A stretch of DNA of 64,000 nucleotides from Hyphomicrobiales bacterium. Lineage in GTDB: Bacteria > Pseudomonadota > Alphaproteobacteria > Rhizobiales > Rhizobiaceae. Each line of letters begins with the position of its first letter. The first letter of the stretch is position 1. A program made the translations under genes and the position numbers. The notes beneath the pieces were generated by a model. The model had not been told where the DNA came from. It saw only the letters and a program-made list of their open reading frames with translations, and made no database searches. Positions 44,975 through 53,518 of this stretch are shown here, one piece after another. The stretch spans positions 1 to 64,000 of the forward strand of contig UCCA01000014.1 of NCBI GenBank assembly GCA_900470805.1, in the 5' to 3' direction.

Positions 44975-45061
44975 GTGAGAGGCAGGTTGCTGCCTGCCTC
45001 CCGCTTGCTTAGACTAAGATATTGACCCGGATCTCCAGTAGCCAGCTGGTCCGGGTTTTTC
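44975..45061 (+). ncRNA. Predicted small antisense RNA
   Basis: About 87-90 nt. A first hairpin GAGGCAGG-TTGCTG-CCTGCCTC (44979-45000) is followed by a single-stranded stretch of about 24 nt and an intrinsic terminator (45025-45060). It is preceded by a good promoter and contains no ORF with a ribosome site. From 45009 onward it is fully antisense to the 28-codon ORF on the minus strand, so it should pair with that mRNA. Layout matches antitoxin RNAs of type I toxin-antitoxin loci; no known RNA family was recognised. Confidence 0.6.
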
Positions 45062-45095
45062 TTACCCTAAACGTGATGCCAAGTGGAAACCACAT
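45009..45095 (-). CDS. Tiny ORF (28 aa), putative type I toxin-like peptide
   Basis: A 28-residue frame beginning MWFPLGITFRVRK and ending VNILV. It is hydrophobic and cationic (five or six Arg/Lys against one Glu), with three tryptophan/phenylalanine-rich patches and alternating residues suggesting a short amphipathic strand or helix. The start is supported by an outstanding Shine-Dalgarno (AAGGAGGTGA, 2-11 nt before ATG) that is shown in the 6-nt loop of a CTCAC/GTGAG hairpin (45098-45113). Its second half is covered by the antisense RNA. Function unknown. Confidence 0.55.
   Translation of the reverse strand: MWFPLGITFRVRKTRTSWLLEIRVNILV
45025..45060 (+). terminator. Intrinsic terminator of the antisense RNA
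   Basis: Outer stem ACCCGGA / TCCGGGT (7 bp), inner CCAG / CTGG, then TTTTT. The T-run exists only on the plus strand, giving the direction. Confidence 0.85.
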
Positions 45096-45317
45096 AGCTC
45101 ACCTCCTTGTGAGATAGCGAGGCCGATCGCCGCGGTCGGGGTTGCCCATCTTCCCCGATCCCGCCGGCTGGCACGGCGGACGCTGCTTTGCTACCCACGC
45201 CACAACCAATATCATCCCTTGGTTGCAATTTCCATTCCATCGAAATTGGGTCTTGCATCCCGCGAAAATGCTCTTACCTTTTGTTTATCGACAACAGAAC
45301 GAAAGGAAGGTGATCCA
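45096..45317. other. Intergenic region between two tiny divergent ORFs
   Basis: The 222 bp must hold a minus-strand promoter for the 28-aa ORF and probably a plus-strand promoter for the 23-aa ORF. Read on the minus strand it is GC-rich and structured near the ORF (CGGGG-N11-CCCCG at about 45138-45158). No convincing -35/-10 pair was found on the minus strand, so the start of the mRNA is unknown. Confidence 0.45.
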
Positions 45318-45389
45318 ATGTCTAATGAGATTTCGGACCTCGTAACTGGCTTGGAAGTGGTGATGACGGCGAGGCAGCCCTCGCACTGA
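45318..45389 (+). CDS. Tiny ORF (23 aa), function unknown
   Basis: A 23-residue frame, MSNEISDLVTGLEVVMTARQ plus three residues, with a strong ribosome site (GGAAGG, 7-12 nt before the ATG). The peptide is acidic at its start and ends in ARQPSH. It is followed 57 bp later by an intrinsic terminator, so it fits a short stand-alone transcript of about 150 nt. It shows no run of regulatory codons, so an attenuator leader for the GntR gene is less likely. It could be a small regulatory protein or a leader. Confidence 0.45.
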   Translation: MSNEISDLVTGLEVVMTARQPSH

Positions 45390-45445
45390 ACCTCCGCCTT
45401 CCTGGGATCCCAAAGCGGTCCGGCCGGATTACAGGCCAAACTCAT

Positions 45446-45480
45446 GGAAAGGGTCGCTTCGTGCGGCCCTTTTCCGTTTT
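45446..45480 (+). terminator. Intrinsic terminator upstream of the GntR gene
   Basis: Stem AAAGGG-(T)-CGC / GCG-(G)-CCCTTT with a TTCGT loop, followed by TTCCGTTTT. It would end the transcript of the 23-aa ORF and isolate it from the GntR promoter. Confidence 0.75.
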
Positions 45481-45519
45481 CAGACTCGCCGATTGACGAA
45501 ATGCAATTCGCAGCATAAT

Positions 45520-45544
45520 CGTAAAGTCATCTGATGACTTTACG
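45520..45544. promoter_or_regulatory. Perfect 25-bp palindromic operator of the GntR gene
   Basis: Arms CGTAAAGTCATC and GATGACTTTACG flank a single T. It ends 2 bp before the GntR ATG. A promoter (TTGACG at 45493-45498, CATAAT at 45514-45519) would start transcription at about 45526, inside the palindrome, so binding would block it: an autoregulatory site. Confidence 0.8.
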
Positions 45545-45546
45545 AG

Positions 45547-46230
45547 ATGAAGATGCAACCGCTCTCCAAGACCAACCTTGCCGAAAACGCCACCGAGGCG
45601 ATCCGCAGCGAAATCCTGTCCAAGCGCTGGGCGGTGGGCGACAAACTGCCGAACGAGGCGGCGCTTTCGGCGATGTTGTCGGTCAGTCGCGGCACGATCC
45701 GCGAGGCGGTGCGGGTGCTCGCCTCGCAAGGGCTGCTGGAGACACGGCAGGGGTCCGGAACCTACGTGCTCTCGACTACCGACACCGCGCTGCCGCTGAC
45801 CATGGCGCGACGCGCCGGTCTGCGCGATCTGTTCGAGGCGCGTTGCGCGCTCGACGTCGAGGCGGCAAGGCTCGCGGCGCTGCGCCACACGCCTGAGATA
45901 CTGGCGACGCTGCGCGCACTGCTTGCCGCGCGCGGCAATTTCGATGGTCGCGACAAGGCGGCCTTCGTTGCCCGCGACCTCGCCTTCCACAAGGCGGTGA
46001 TCGCCGCTTCCGGCAATCGGGCGATGATCGAGATCTACGATTTCTTCTCGTCGTCGATTACCGAAACGATCGAGGCGACGCTGGGCGAGGATATTCCCGA
46101 GCCCGACATGCAGGCGCATGCCGACATCGTCGATGCGATCGCCACAGGCAATGCCAACTATGCCGATGCCGCCGTGCGCCGCTTCATGGCACCCGTCATC
46201 ACCGCACTCGACCGGATGATCCTTTCATGA
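45547..46230 (+). CDS. GntR-family regulator, FadR subfamily
   Basis: A 227-residue repressor-type protein. The N-terminal winged helix is at about 12-75 (IRSEILSKRWAVGDKLPNEAALSAMLSVSRGTIREAVRVL region). The C-terminal FCD domain (about 90-220) has the metal-binding pattern in DLAFHKAVIAASGN and MQAHADIVDAI. There is a second ATG two codons in; no strong ribosome site precedes either. It overlaps the MFS gene by 4 bp (ATGA) and should regulate it and itself through the 25-bp palindrome. The effector is unknown. Confidence 0.93.
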   Translation: MKMQPLSKTNLAENATEAIRSEILSKRWAVGDKLPNEAALSAMLSVSRGTIREAVRVLASQGLLETRQGSGTYVLSTTDTALPLTMARRAGLRDLFEARCALDVEAARLAALRHTPEILATLRALLAARGNFDGRDKAAFVARDLAFHKAVIAASGNRAMIEIYDFFSSSITETIEATLGEDIPEPDMQAHADIVDAIATGNANYADAAVRRFMAPVITALDRMILS

Positions 46231-47519
46231 CTGCTCCCCTGCAAGACGCCGCCCACATCTACGATCACGCCGACGAACAGCTGATCGACGCGGAGGCCGA
46301 CAGTGTTCCGCAGCCGAGCCCGCCATCGGGGAAGAGCGCCGCGGGCCGGGTGATGCTCGGCATCAGCCTGGTGCTGATCGCCTTCAATCTGCGGCCGCTG
46401 TTCTCAAGCGCATCGACGCTGCTGCCCGAAATCCGCAGCGAGCTCGGGCTGTCAGCGCTGGGCGCCAGCCTGCTGACGACACTGCCGGTGATCTGCCTCG
46501 GCGCCTTCTCGCCGCTGGCGCCGAAGCTGGCGCAGCGCATCGGCGCGGAACGCACGCTTCTCGGCGTCCTGCTGCTGCTGGCGCTGGGCACGGCGATGCG
46601 CGGGCTGTCTTCCATTCCGCTGCTGTTTATCGGATCGGCGCTGGCCGGCGCCTGCATCGCCGTCGGCAACGTGCTGCTACCCGGCCTGGTGAAGCGCGAT
46701 TTCGCCGATCGCGCCGCGCTGATGACCGGCTTTTATACGATGGCGCTTTGCGCGGGTGCCGCGGGAGCCGCGGGCTTCACGCTGCCGCTCGAAAAGGCGT
46801 TCGGCGGCTCGATGGCGGCGGCTCTTGCCGTCTGGGCGCTGCCTGCCCTGCTGGTTGGGCTGATCTGGCTGCCGCAGGTGCTGTCGACCAAAAACGAAGT
46901 CAAGCGCAGCGGCTTTTCGGTCGAGGGGCTGTGGCGAGACCGGCTGGCCTGGCAGGTGACGCTGTTCATGGGTCTGCAATCGGCGCTCGCCTATTGCGTC
47001 TTCGGCTGGCTGGTGCCGATCCTGCGCGAACGCGGCATGGATGGGGTGACGGCGGGCGCGATCGTCTCCGTTTCGGTAATGGTGCAGGCGGCGTCCTGCC
47101 TCGTCGCACCGCAGATCGCCGTTCGCGGCAAGGACCAGCGGCTGATCAATGCCAGCCTCTGCGTGATCGCGGTCGTAGCGCTGCTCGGGCTTCTCTTCGC
47201 GCCGCTTTCGACCGTGTGGTTCTGGGCGGTGTTGCAGGGGATCGGTCAGGGCGGCCTGATCGCGGCGGCGATGACGACGATCGTGCTACGCTCGCGCGAT
47301 CCGCATGTGGCGGCGCATCTTTCCGGCATGGCACAATGCGTCGGTTATTCTCTCGCCGCCATCGGGCCGCTGATCGTCGGGCTGATCCGCAGCTGGACCG
47401 GCAGCTTCGCGTGGTGCGCCGTGCTGTTCGTGGCGATCGGGATCGTCGCGGCCATCAACGGCTGGAACGCCGGACGCTCGCTGCATGTCAATGCGCGGAC
47501 GGTCGAGAAACTTGGCTGA
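46227..47519 (+). CDS. MFS transporter, CynX/NimT family
   Basis: A 430-residue major-facilitator protein with a hydrophilic N-terminus of about 40 residues and about 12 membrane segments (GISLVLIAFNLRPLFSSAS is the first and resembles the CynX/NimT start). CynX relatives move cyanate or 2-nitroimidazole, though most members are unassigned. It is coupled to the GntR regulator by a 4-bp overlap, which suggests ligand-induced transport of a small anion or drug-like molecule. No cyanase gene is nearby. Confidence 0.88.
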   Translation: MTAPLQDAAHIYDHADEQLIDAEADSVPQPSPPSGKSAAGRVMLGISLVLIAFNLRPLFSSASTLLPEIRSELGLSALGASLLTTLPVICLGAFSPLAPKLAQRIGAERTLLGVLLLLALGTAMRGLSSIPLLFIGSALAGACIAVGNVLLPGLVKRDFADRAALMTGFYTMALCAGAAGAAGFTLPLEKAFGGSMAAALAVWALPALLVGLIWLPQVLSTKNEVKRSGFSVEGLWRDRLAWQVTLFMGLQSALAYCVFGWLVPILRERGMDGVTAGAIVSVSVMVQAASCLVAPQIAVRGKDQRLINASLCVIAVVALLGLLFAPLSTVWFWAVLQGIGQGGLIAAAMTTIVLRSRDPHVAAHLSGMAQCVGYSLAAIGPLIVGLIRSWTGSFAWCAVLFVAIGIVAAINGWNAGRSLHVNARTVEKLG

Positions 47520-47605
47520 CGCCCACATCACCATCTCTTGATGCCGGCGGCGCGGTCGCTGATGCTAGGCTGCGCGCACCGACGGCATTTCTGGAGGAAC
47601 AGCCT

Positions 47606-49168
47606 GTGCGTCTTCGATCCGCCTTTCTGGCCGCGACCCTGCTTGCCGCTCTCGCCCCTGCCCTATCGCATGCACAGGGCAATCCGGCTGTATCGGGGGG
47701 CGGTGCGTCATCCTCCAACGAGGCCCCGCGCCCAGAGCCCAGCAGCCGAGAGGGCGTTCTGAAGCTGCTGCCTGCCGACGCCGTGACACAGCACGAAATG
47801 ACGATCGGCGGACAGAAGCTCACCTATACCGCCACCGCCGGGACGCTCGAGATGTTCGGCCAGGATGGGGCAGAGACCGCCGCGATCTTCTATACCGCCT
47901 ACGTGAAGAAGGACGGCGGGAAGGACCGGCCGCTGACCTTTGCCTTCAACGGCGGACCGGGCGCTGCATCGGCCTTCCTTCATCTCGGGCTTGTCGGACC
48001 GCGGATCGTCGATTTCGGACCGAAGGGCGATGACGGGGCCGGCGCGAAGCTGATCGACAATCCGCACAGCTGGCTCGACTTCACCGACCTCGTGCTGATC
48101 GACCCGATCGGCACCGGCTGGAGCCGCACCGTGAAAGCCGACGATGCGGCGAAGTACTACACCGTCAACGCCGATGCCGAGAGCGTCGCCAAGGCGATCG
48201 CGCTCTATGTCGCCCACAACAACCGCGGGTCGTCGCCAAAATTCCTGCTTGGCGAGAGCTATGGCGGCTTTCGCGCGGCGAAGGTGGCGGGTGCGCTGAA
48301 GGACACGCAGGGGATCATCGTCTCCGGCGCGGTTATGCTTTCGCCGTTGCTCGAGGGGCAGCTGATGTTCGGCGCGGACGAGTTCGCGCTCGGCGCGGCG
48401 CTGGAGCTGCCGTCGCTGGCCGCCGCCGAGATGGACCGGCGCAAAGCCTTCGACGAAACGAAGCAGCGCGAGGCGGAGCGTTTCGCGCTCGGCGAATACC
48501 TGACGACGCTGGCGGGCGCCGCACCGGAAGGCGAGGCCGCCAAGGCGTTCTACTCCAAACTGTCCACCTTGACCGGCATTGCCGAGGACGTGGTCGCAAA
48601 GAACCGCGGCTTTCTCGGCAACGCCTTCGTCAAGCAGGTCGGACAGGCGGACGGGCAGGTGGCGAGCGCATACGACGCCGCCTTCACCACGCCCGATGCC
48701 TATCCCGAAAGCAGCGATGCGCGTGGCGACGACGCGATCCTCGACGGCTTCACCCGCGCCTATGGCGGCGCGTTTGCCGATTACGCCCGCAACGAGCTCG
48801 GCTTCAAGACCGAGATGACCTACACGCTGCTCGACAGCGATGTGAACAGGCAGTGGGAATGGGGCGGCCGCCGGGGCAGCGGCTCGCGGCTGCAGGCCAG
48901 CGTCACCGGCGATATCCGCCAGCTTCTGGCCGCCACGCCGAGCTTCCGGCTGCTGATCGCGCACGGTTACAGCGATCTCGTCACGCCCTATGGCGTCAGC
49001 CGCTACGTGGTCGATCACCTGCCGACATCGCTTGCCGGCGACAGGGTGGGGCTGAAGGTCTATCAGGGCGGCCATATGTTCTACACCAGGGCCGATCAGG
49101 GCGCACTTTTCACCGCGGATGCGAAGGCGTTCTATCAGGGCCGGACCTCGGCGACGCCGGGGGATTGA
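47606..49168 (+). CDS. S10-family serine carboxypeptidase-like protein, exported
   Basis: A 520-residue protein with a signal peptide (RLRSAFLAATLLAALAPALS, cleavage near AHA-like SHA-Q at about 25). The S10 catalytic residues are readable: oxyanion NGGPGAAS, Ser in GESYGGF (about 213-219), Asp in HGYSDLVTP (about 454) and His in YQGGHMFY (about 493). The GTG start at 47606 is decided by GGAGG, 9-13 nt upstream; a much longer open frame reaches back through the MFS gene but is an out-of-frame shadow. Such proteins are probably periplasmic peptidases; the substrate is unknown. Confidence 0.9.
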   Translation: MRLRSAFLAATLLAALAPALSHAQGNPAVSGGGASSSNEAPRPEPSSREGVLKLLPADAVTQHEMTIGGQKLTYTATAGTLEMFGQDGAETAAIFYTAYVKKDGGKDRPLTFAFNGGPGAASAFLHLGLVGPRIVDFGPKGDDGAGAKLIDNPHSWLDFTDLVLIDPIGTGWSRTVKADDAAKYYTVNADAESVAKAIALYVAHNNRGSSPKFLLGESYGGFRAAKVAGALKDTQGIIVSGAVMLSPLLEGQLMFGADEFALGAALELPSLAAAEMDRRKAFDETKQREAERFALGEYLTTLAGAAPEGEAAKAFYSKLSTLTGIAEDVVAKNRGFLGNAFVKQVGQADGQVASAYDAAFTTPDAYPESSDARGDDAILDGFTRAYGGAFADYARNELGFKTEMTYTLLDSDVNRQWEWGGRRGSGSRLQASVTGDIRQLLAATPSFRLLIAHGYSDLVTPYGVSRYVVDHLPTSLAGDRVGLKVYQGGHMFYTRADQGALFTADAKAFYQGRTSATPGD

Positions 49169-49258
49169 GCGTCGGATGACCGGCGTGCGGGGCCGGTGTG
49201 GTGGCGCCAAATCACCTTTTGGGGTTGTCGTTGTGGTTTCCTGCCATATTTAGACCAC

Positions 49259-50056
49259 ATGTCCTATCAAGCGCAGCATTCCAAATCCTCGAAGCCGCAG
49301 CAGGTTTCCGGGACCTCGTTCCTGTTCAACCTGCTCCGGTCCTCGGCCGCCGAGTGCGCGCTGTTCCTTGATATCGACGGCACGCTCCTCGATCTCGCAG
49401 ACACGCCTGACGGCATCGTCGTGCCGCCGACGCTGCCGTCGCAGCTCGATGCGCTGTCGCGCAAGCTCGATGGCGCGGTGGCGCTGGTGACCGGGCGGGC
49501 GCTCGGTTATGCGGACCAGCTGTTTGCCCCCTACCACTTCCCGATCGCCGGCCTGCATGGCGCCGAGCAGCGGCTACCGGATGGCCACGTCGTGCGGGCC
49601 GAAACATCCGACGCATTCGAGACGCTGAAGAATGATCTGCGACAGGCAACATCCAACTTCGACGGCGTGCTGATCGAGGACAAGGGCGCGGCCGTTGCTG
49701 CCCATTACCGGCTGGCGCCACAGAGGCAGGCCGATCTCGAGCCGCTGATGGAGGCGTTCCTGGCCAAGGCCGGCGAGAAGTGGACGTTGCAGCGCGGCAA
49801 GATGGTGCTGGAAATCCGCCCGGCCAGCGCCGACAAGGGCCATGCCGTCGAGACCTTCCTGGCGGAAGCGCCATTCGCCGGCAGGCTGCCGATCGCGATC
49901 GGCGACGACATCACCGACGAGGCGATGTTCCATGTCGCCAACCGGCTGGGTGGTCATTCGATCCGTGTCGGCGCGCCGCTCTCCGACACCGCCGCATCGC
50001 TGACAGTCCCCAATTCAGCCGCGCTGCGGGAACTGATCGCGCATCTCGCCGTTTGA
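49259..50056 (+). CDS. otsB: Trehalose-6-phosphate phosphatase
   Basis: A 265-residue HAD-superfamily phosphatase finishing trehalose synthesis. Motif I is FLDIDGTLLDL (about 36-46, nucleophile Asp), followed by LVTGRAL and the C-terminal acidic motif IGDDITDEAMF (about 219-229). It is adjacent to otsA (58 bp), and the pair makes the osmo- and desiccation-protectant trehalose from UDP-glucose and glucose-6-phosphate. The start at ATG 49259 (MSYQAQ) is chosen for family length; no clear ribosome site precedes it, and an ATG at 49196 is in frame. Confidence 0.93.
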   Translation: MSYQAQHSKSSKPQQVSGTSFLFNLLRSSAAECALFLDIDGTLLDLADTPDGIVVPPTLPSQLDALSRKLDGAVALVTGRALGYADQLFAPYHFPIAGLHGAEQRLPDGHVVRAETSDAFETLKNDLRQATSNFDGVLIEDKGAAVAAHYRLAPQRQADLEPLMEAFLAKAGEKWTLQRGKMVLEIRPASADKGHAVETFLAEAPFAGRLPIAIGDDITDEAMFHVANRLGGHSIRVGAPLSDTAASLTVPNSAALRELIAHLAV

Positions 50057-50114
50057 TCACCGCAGCACAACCATTGCCGTTTTATGCGTATTGCGTTCTT
50101 GAAAGGAATTGCCC

Positions 50115-51491
50115 GTGAGCCGTCTTGTCATCGTTTCCAACCGTGTCCCCGTTCCCGAGAAGGGCGGTGCGGCAGCGTCGGCGGGCGGCCTCGCCGTGGC
50201 GCTGCAGGCGGCGCTCCAGGAGCGCGGCGGCATCTGGATGGGATGGTCGGGCAAATCGAGCGGCGAGACGGAGCCCGGCCCGCTCTCGATCCAGGAAGAA
50301 GGCAAGATCACCTATGCGCTGACCGACCTGACCGAGAAGGACGTCGATGAGTACTACTTCGGCTTCGCCAACCGGGTGCTCTGGCCGATCTGCCACTATC
50401 GCCTCGATCTCGCAGAATACGGCCGCAAGGAGATGACCGGATACTTCCGCGTCAACCGCTTCTTCGCCCATCGGCTGGCGCCGATGCTGGAGCCCGACGA
50501 CACGATCTGGATCCATGACTACCACCTCATCCCGCTGGCTGCCGAACTCAGGCAGATGGGGGTGAAGAACCGCATCGGCTTCTTCCACCACATCCCCTGG
50601 CCACCGGCCGACGTGCTGGCGACGATGCCGGTGCACGAGGAGATCATGCGGGGGCTCGCGGCCTACGATCTGGTCGGCTTCCAGACCGACCACGATCTCG
50701 AGAATTTCGCCGGCTGCCTGCGCCGCGAGGAGATGGGTGATGCGCTTGGCGACGGGCGCTTCAACTCCGGTGACAAGATCTTCAAGGGCGGCGTCTACGG
50801 GATCGGCATCGAGACGGAGGCTTTCGCGAAATTCGCCCGCAAGGCCGTCAGCCACGCGATGGTGCACAAGGCCAAGGAAAGCATCATCGGCCGCGACCTG
50901 ATCATCGGCGTCGACCGGCTGGACTATTCCAAGGGACTGACGCAGCGCATCGACGCCTTCGAGCGCTTCGTGCTCAACAACCCGGCCAACCAGCGCAACG
51001 TCACCTATCTGCAGGTAACGCCGAAATCGCGCTCGGAAGTGCCTGAATACGAGCAGATGCAGCGCACCGTCGCCGAGCAGGCCGGCCGTGTCAACGGCGC
51101 GCTGGGGACCGTCGACTGGGTGCCGATCCGCTATATCAACCGCTCACTCAGCCGTCCGATCCTGGCCGGGCTCTACCGGCTGGCCAAGGTTGGTCTCGTG
51201 ACGCCGTTGCGCGACGGGATGAACCTTGTCGCCAAGGAATATGTGGCGGCGCAGGATCCCGAGAACCCCGGCGTACTGGTGCTGTCACGCTTTGCCGGTG
51301 CGGCGCGCGAACTGAAGGGGGCGCTGCTGGTCAACCCATACGATATCGAGGGGACCGCCAATTCGCTGGCGCGGGCGCTGAACATGCCGCTGGAGGAGCG
51401 CAAGGAGCGCTGGCAGCGGATGATGGACTATCTGCTTGTCCATGACGTCTCGCGCTGGTGCGACGACTTCCTGGAAGATCTGGCTGCCTGA
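50115..51491 (+). CDS. otsA: Alpha,alpha-trehalose-phosphate synthase (OtsA)
   Basis: A 458-residue GT20 glycosyltransferase. Signature segments are [12 protein letters not shown] at the N-terminus, [10 protein letters not shown] (about 133-142), [20 protein letters not shown] (about 265-284) and [14 protein letters not shown] (about 364-377), all typical and intact. The GTG at 50115 is used because GAAAGGA lies 8-14 nt upstream; a TTG two codons earlier is also in frame. Follows otsB, with a shared hairpin terminator beyond it. Confidence 0.96.
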   Translation: MSRLVIVSNRVPVPEKGGAAASAGGLAVALQAALQERGGIWMGWSGKSSGETEPGPLSIQEEGKITYALTDLTEKDVDEYYFGFANRVLWPICHYRLDLAEYGRKEMTGYFRVNRFFAHRLAPMLEPDDTIWIHDYHLIPLAAELRQMGVKNRIGFFHHIPWPPADVLATMPVHEEIMRGLAAYDLVGFQTDHDLENFAGCLRREEMGDALGDGRFNSGDKIFKGGVYGIGIETEAFAKFARKAVSHAMVHKAKESIIGRDLIIGVDRLDYSKGLTQRIDAFERFVLNNPANQRNVTYLQVTPKSRSEVPEYEQMQRTVAEQAGRVNGALGTVDWVPIRYINRSLSRPILAGLYRLAKVGLVTPLRDGMNLVAKEYVAAQDPENPGVLVLSRFAGAARELKGALLVNPYDIEGTANSLARALNMPLEERKERWQRMMDYLLVHDVSRWCDDFLEDLAA

Positions 51492-51504
51492 CGGACTTTA
51501 ACAC

Positions 51505-51548
51505 GCAATTTCGGACGGAAAACCGCTGCACACTTTTCCTGAAATTGC
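51505..51548. terminator. Bidirectional hairpin between otsA and LysR gene
   Basis: Outer pair GCAATTTC / GAAATTGC (51505-51512, 51541-51548) with an inner GGAAAA / TTTTCC pair. It fills the gap of two convergent genes. No long T-run, so moderate confidence. Confidence 0.5.
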
Positions 51549-51549
51549 T

Positions 51550-52449
51550 TTAGACACCGGCCTCCGCCAGCATCCAGGCGCCGAGCTGTTCGCTTTGCGG
51601 CGTGCGGCTCTTCGGCTGCAGCAGCCAGTAGCCGCGATCCGGCGCCTCGAGCGCCGGACCGGCAATGGTGAGGATACCGGTCGACAACAGCGTATCGACC
51701 AAGCCCATCCAGCCGAGCGCCAGCCCCTGTTCGCCGAGCGCTGCCTGCACCACCAGCGAATAGGTGTTGAAGCGGAGGTCCCCCTGCCCCGAATAAACTT
51801 CACGGTCGACGCCGAGTTCGGCGAAATAGCTGCGCCAGTCAAACCACGGAGAGGGTGCCGCGGTGTCGAGATGGACGAGACGGTTGCGGGCGAGATCGGC
51901 GGGGGTGGCGAAAGGGCCGTTGCGCTCCAGAAAGCCCGGGCTGCAGACCGGCGCAACGCGTTCCGGCAACAGCATCCTGGCATCGCGGCCAAACTCGGCG
52001 CGGGAGCCGAACACCACCGAGATATCTCCCGTGCCGGACTGATCGCGCTCCATGCGCTGTGTGGCGACGATCTGGATATCCATATCGGGATAAAGCAGGC
52101 GAAACGCATGCATGCGCGGAATGAGCCACAGCGCCGAGAAGGCATAGTCGGTGTGCAGCCGGATCGACGGGCGTTCGACTTCGCTCCGCAGCCGTCGCGC
52201 AAGCTGGTCGATGTCATCAACGCCTTTGGCGACGATCTCGAACAGCCGCTGCCCCTGCGGGGTCAGCTGGACGCCACGATGCTGGCGGGTGAGCAGGCTG
52301 ACACCAAGCTGTTCCTCGAGCCTGCGGATCTGGTAGCTGACCGCCGGCTGCGTCAGGCCGAGCGCGGAAGCGGCGGACGACAGACTGCCCGCCTTGCCGA
52401 TCTCCGCGAAGATGCGCATCCAGCCGAGGTCCAAGGGGCGCTCCGCCAT
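51550..52449 (-). CDS. LysR-family regulator of choline-sulfate utilisation
   Basis: A 299-residue LysR protein with helix-turn-helix at about 20-60 (GSLSSAASALGLTQPAVSYQIRRLEEQLG) and an effector domain of the GcvA-like group. It is divergent from choX (98-bp gap) and followed on that strand by betC, the arrangement of the putative choline-sulfate-utilisation regulators described in proteobacteria. It therefore likely activates choX-betC when choline sulfate or choline is present. The ligand is inferred from context only. Confidence 0.85.
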   Translation of the reverse strand: MAERPLDLGWMRIFAEIGKAGSLSSAASALGLTQPAVSYQIRRLEEQLGVSLLTRQHRGVQLTPQGQRLFEIVAKGVDDIDQLARRLRSEVERPSIRLHTDYAFSALWLIPRMHAFRLLYPDMDIQIVATQRMERDQSGTGDISVVFGSRAEFGRDARMLLPERVAPVCSPGFLERNGPFATPADLARNRLVHLDTAAPSPWFDWRSYFAELGVDREVYSGQGDLRFNTYSLVVQAALGEQGLALGWMGLVDTLLSTGILTIAGPALEAPDRGYWLLQPKSRTPQSEQLGAWMLAEAGV

Positions 52450-52547
52450 AAAAAATCCTTATGCCAACCATCGAAAAAAGCTGCCTTCACAGGCGCAAGC
52501 TTAGTGTTGTTCAATAAAACCATCAAATGACAAAAAGGGGAAATGCG

Positions 52548-53498
52548 ATGACGAGAATTTCTGCGATCCGCCGTCTAGCCGCCGGCGTCATGCTCTCTGT
52601 TCTTGCCGCCGGGGCAGCATCGGCCGCCGATGACGCGTCGTGCAAGGTGATCCGCATGTCCGATCCGGGCTGGACCGACATCACAGCCACAAACGGCGTC
52701 ACCTCGGTCATCCTCACCGCGCTCGGCTACGAGCCCGACGTCAAGACGCTGTCGGTGCCGATCGGCTACCAGTCGATGAAGAACGGCGAGATCGACGTCT
52801 TTCTGGGCAACTGGATGCCGGCGCAGAAGGCCTTCATCGACGACCTGACCGCCGCCAAGGCGATCGAAGTCATGAACAAGAACCTCGAAGGCGCCAAGTT
52901 CACGCTGGCCGTGCCGACTTACGTTGCGGACAAGGGCATCAAGGACTTCGCCGACCTCGCCAAGCATGGCGATGAGTTCGGCAAGCAGATCTACGGCATC
53001 GAGCCGGGCGCGCCGGCCAATTCCAACATCCAGAAGATGATCGACGCCAACGACTTCGGCCTCAAGGACTGGAAGCTCGTCGAATCGGGCGAGCAGGCGA
53101 TGCTGGCACAGGTCGAGCGCGCCGGGAAGGACAAGGGCGCCGTGGTGTTCCTCGCCTGGGCGCCGCATCCGATGAACGAGAAGTTCCAGATCACCTATCT
53201 CTCCGGCGGTGACGCCTATTTCGGCGCGAACTACGGCGGTGCCGAGGTCTATACGCTGGCGCGCACCGGCTGGTCGGAAAAGTGCCCGAACGCGGCCGCG
53301 CTGATGAAGAACCTCAAGTTCGACATCAGCATGGAAAACGCGCTGATGGGCTCTATCCTCGGCGGCGAGGACCCGAAGGCAGCGGCGACCGCTTGGCTGA
53401 AGACAAACCCGACAGCCGTGGATCCATGGCTCTCCGGCGTTACCACGCTTGACGGCAAGCCTGCCGCCGACGCAGTAAAGGCCTCTCTCGGCCTCTGA
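52548..53498 (+). CDS. choX: Choline-type ABC transporter substrate-binding protein (ChoX-like)
   Basis: A 316-residue periplasmic binding protein with an N-terminal signal peptide (about 1-27, ending GAASA-AD). Aromatic-box residues of S. meliloti ChoX are preserved: Trp/Asp in DPGWTDI, Trp in LGNWMP, Tyr in VPTYVAD and Trp in LAWAPHPMN. It therefore binds a quaternary ammonium such as choline. ATG 52548 has AAGGGG 8-13 nt upstream. No choV/choW permease or ATPase gene is present here; betC follows 20 bp later, which suggests the ligand might be choline-O-sulfate or choline. Confidence 0.9.
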   Translation: MTRISAIRRLAAGVMLSVLAAGAASAADDASCKVIRMSDPGWTDITATNGVTSVILTALGYEPDVKTLSVPIGYQSMKNGEIDVFLGNWMPAQKAFIDDLTAAKAIEVMNKNLEGAKFTLAVPTYVADKGIKDFADLAKHGDEFGKQIYGIEPGAPANSNIQKMIDANDFGLKDWKLVESGEQAMLAQVERAGKDKGAVVFLAWAPHPMNEKFQITYLSGGDAYFGANYGGAEVYTLARTGWSEKCPNAAALMKNLKFDISMENALMGSILGGEDPKAAATAWLKTNPTAVDPWLSGVTTLDGKPAADAVKASLGL

Positions 53499-53518
53499 TA
53501 CCCAAGGACCTGAACAGC

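Noticed and set aside
45067..45258. A 63-codon minus-strand frame upstream of and overlapping the 28-aa ORF
   Set aside because: No ribosome site and no protein-like composition; noted only as a conceivable coupled leader of the 28-aa ORF.
46748..47605. A much longer open frame in front of the S10 peptidase
   Set aside because: It crosses the MFS gene out of frame, is arginine-rich shadow coding, and the signal peptide plus GGAGG fix the start at 47606.
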